64,000 nt of DNA from Undaria pinnatifida (taxonomy: Eukaryota; Sar; Phaeophyceae; Laminariales; Alariaceae), in contig JABAKD010000015.1 of assembly GCA_012845835.1 (NCBI GenBank), forward strand, positions 9,673,967 through 9,737,966, given 5' to 3'. The position numbers were made by a program, and so were the translations under genes. How positions within the stretch are numbered: the stretch's first letter is position 1; each line of letters starts with the position of its first letter. Below the pieces are notes generated by a model. That model made no database searches, was not told the origin of the DNA, and was given only the letters and a program-made list of their open reading frames with translations. Below are positions 63,861 to 64,000 of the stretch, one piece after another.

Positions 63861-64000
63861 TAGATATAAGCGCCCGTAGGAACATAGAACATGTAGGAGA
63901 ACGTTCCTTGTACGTTCCATAGTTGAAGCTCCAGAATGGAGCACAGCAGCAATGCTGGGGGGAAGCGAACTCTGTGAGCGTCACCCTCCCATGGTGTAAC

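Noticed and set aside
1-64000. Prokaryotic operon, prophage, CRISPR array or integrated large DNA virus
   Set aside because: Coding sequence is split by GT-AG introns, no operon-like gene packing exists, repeats are not spaced as in CRISPR arrays, and no viral core gene (capsid, polymerase, packaging ATPase) was recognised.

Overview
The window is nuclear DNA of a eukaryote with few genes, long introns and heavy repeat load. Two spliced protein genes can be reconstructed, both on the + strand. About 90% of the rest is intron or intergenic sequence built from small transposable elements, decayed retroelements and long mononucleotide G/C tracts. GT-AG introns of 0.1-5 kb, an organelle-type GatA encoded in the nucleus, and a secreted Cys-rich protein with a Pro/Thr/Ser-rich stalk suggest a photosynthetic stramenopile, perhaps a brown alga. 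That placement is an inference from style, not from a marker gene.

Layout. 1-6.6 kb: no recognised gene, only decayed repeats and one foldback element. 6.67-29.04 kb: gatA, the amidase subunit of the Glu-tRNA(Gln) amidotransferase. Nine coding exons are found with consistent splice phases and a complete Lys-Ser-Ser catalytic triad; the extreme N-terminus was not found. 27.6-28.5 kb (inside the last intron): a pogo/Tc1-like MITE. 29.0-37.6 kb: repeats, including a 0.6 kb telomere-like tract, SINEs and MITEs. 37.66-40.47 kb: a decayed LINE reverse transcriptase with nested insertions. 41-46.4 kb: short LTR elements (TRIMs) with target-site duplications, and tRNA-derived SINEs. 46.4-51.2 kb: repeats and a doubtful SEN2-like remnant. 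51.385-59.862 kb: a five-exon gene for a secreted protein with four 10-Cys domains, one per phase-1 exon. 59.9-64 kb: no gene, with a family of GGAGCGGATATCCG-type repeats at the end.

The most unusual signal is in gatA. Most of its exons are accompanied by decayed tandem copies of their own edges. Copies of the acceptor side lie upstream of the working exon, and copies of the donor side or 3' end lie downstream. Some still translate to recognisable GatA, for example a second copy of the catalytic-lysine region. The introns therefore seem to have grown partly by repeated duplication of exon-intron boundaries, and partly by transposon insertion. 5'-truncated LINE tails ending in poly-C sit just upstream of two acceptors.

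The two genes have no evident functional link. GatA would work with GatB and GatC in organellar Gln-tRNA synthesis. The Cys-rich protein looks extracellular or surface-anchored.
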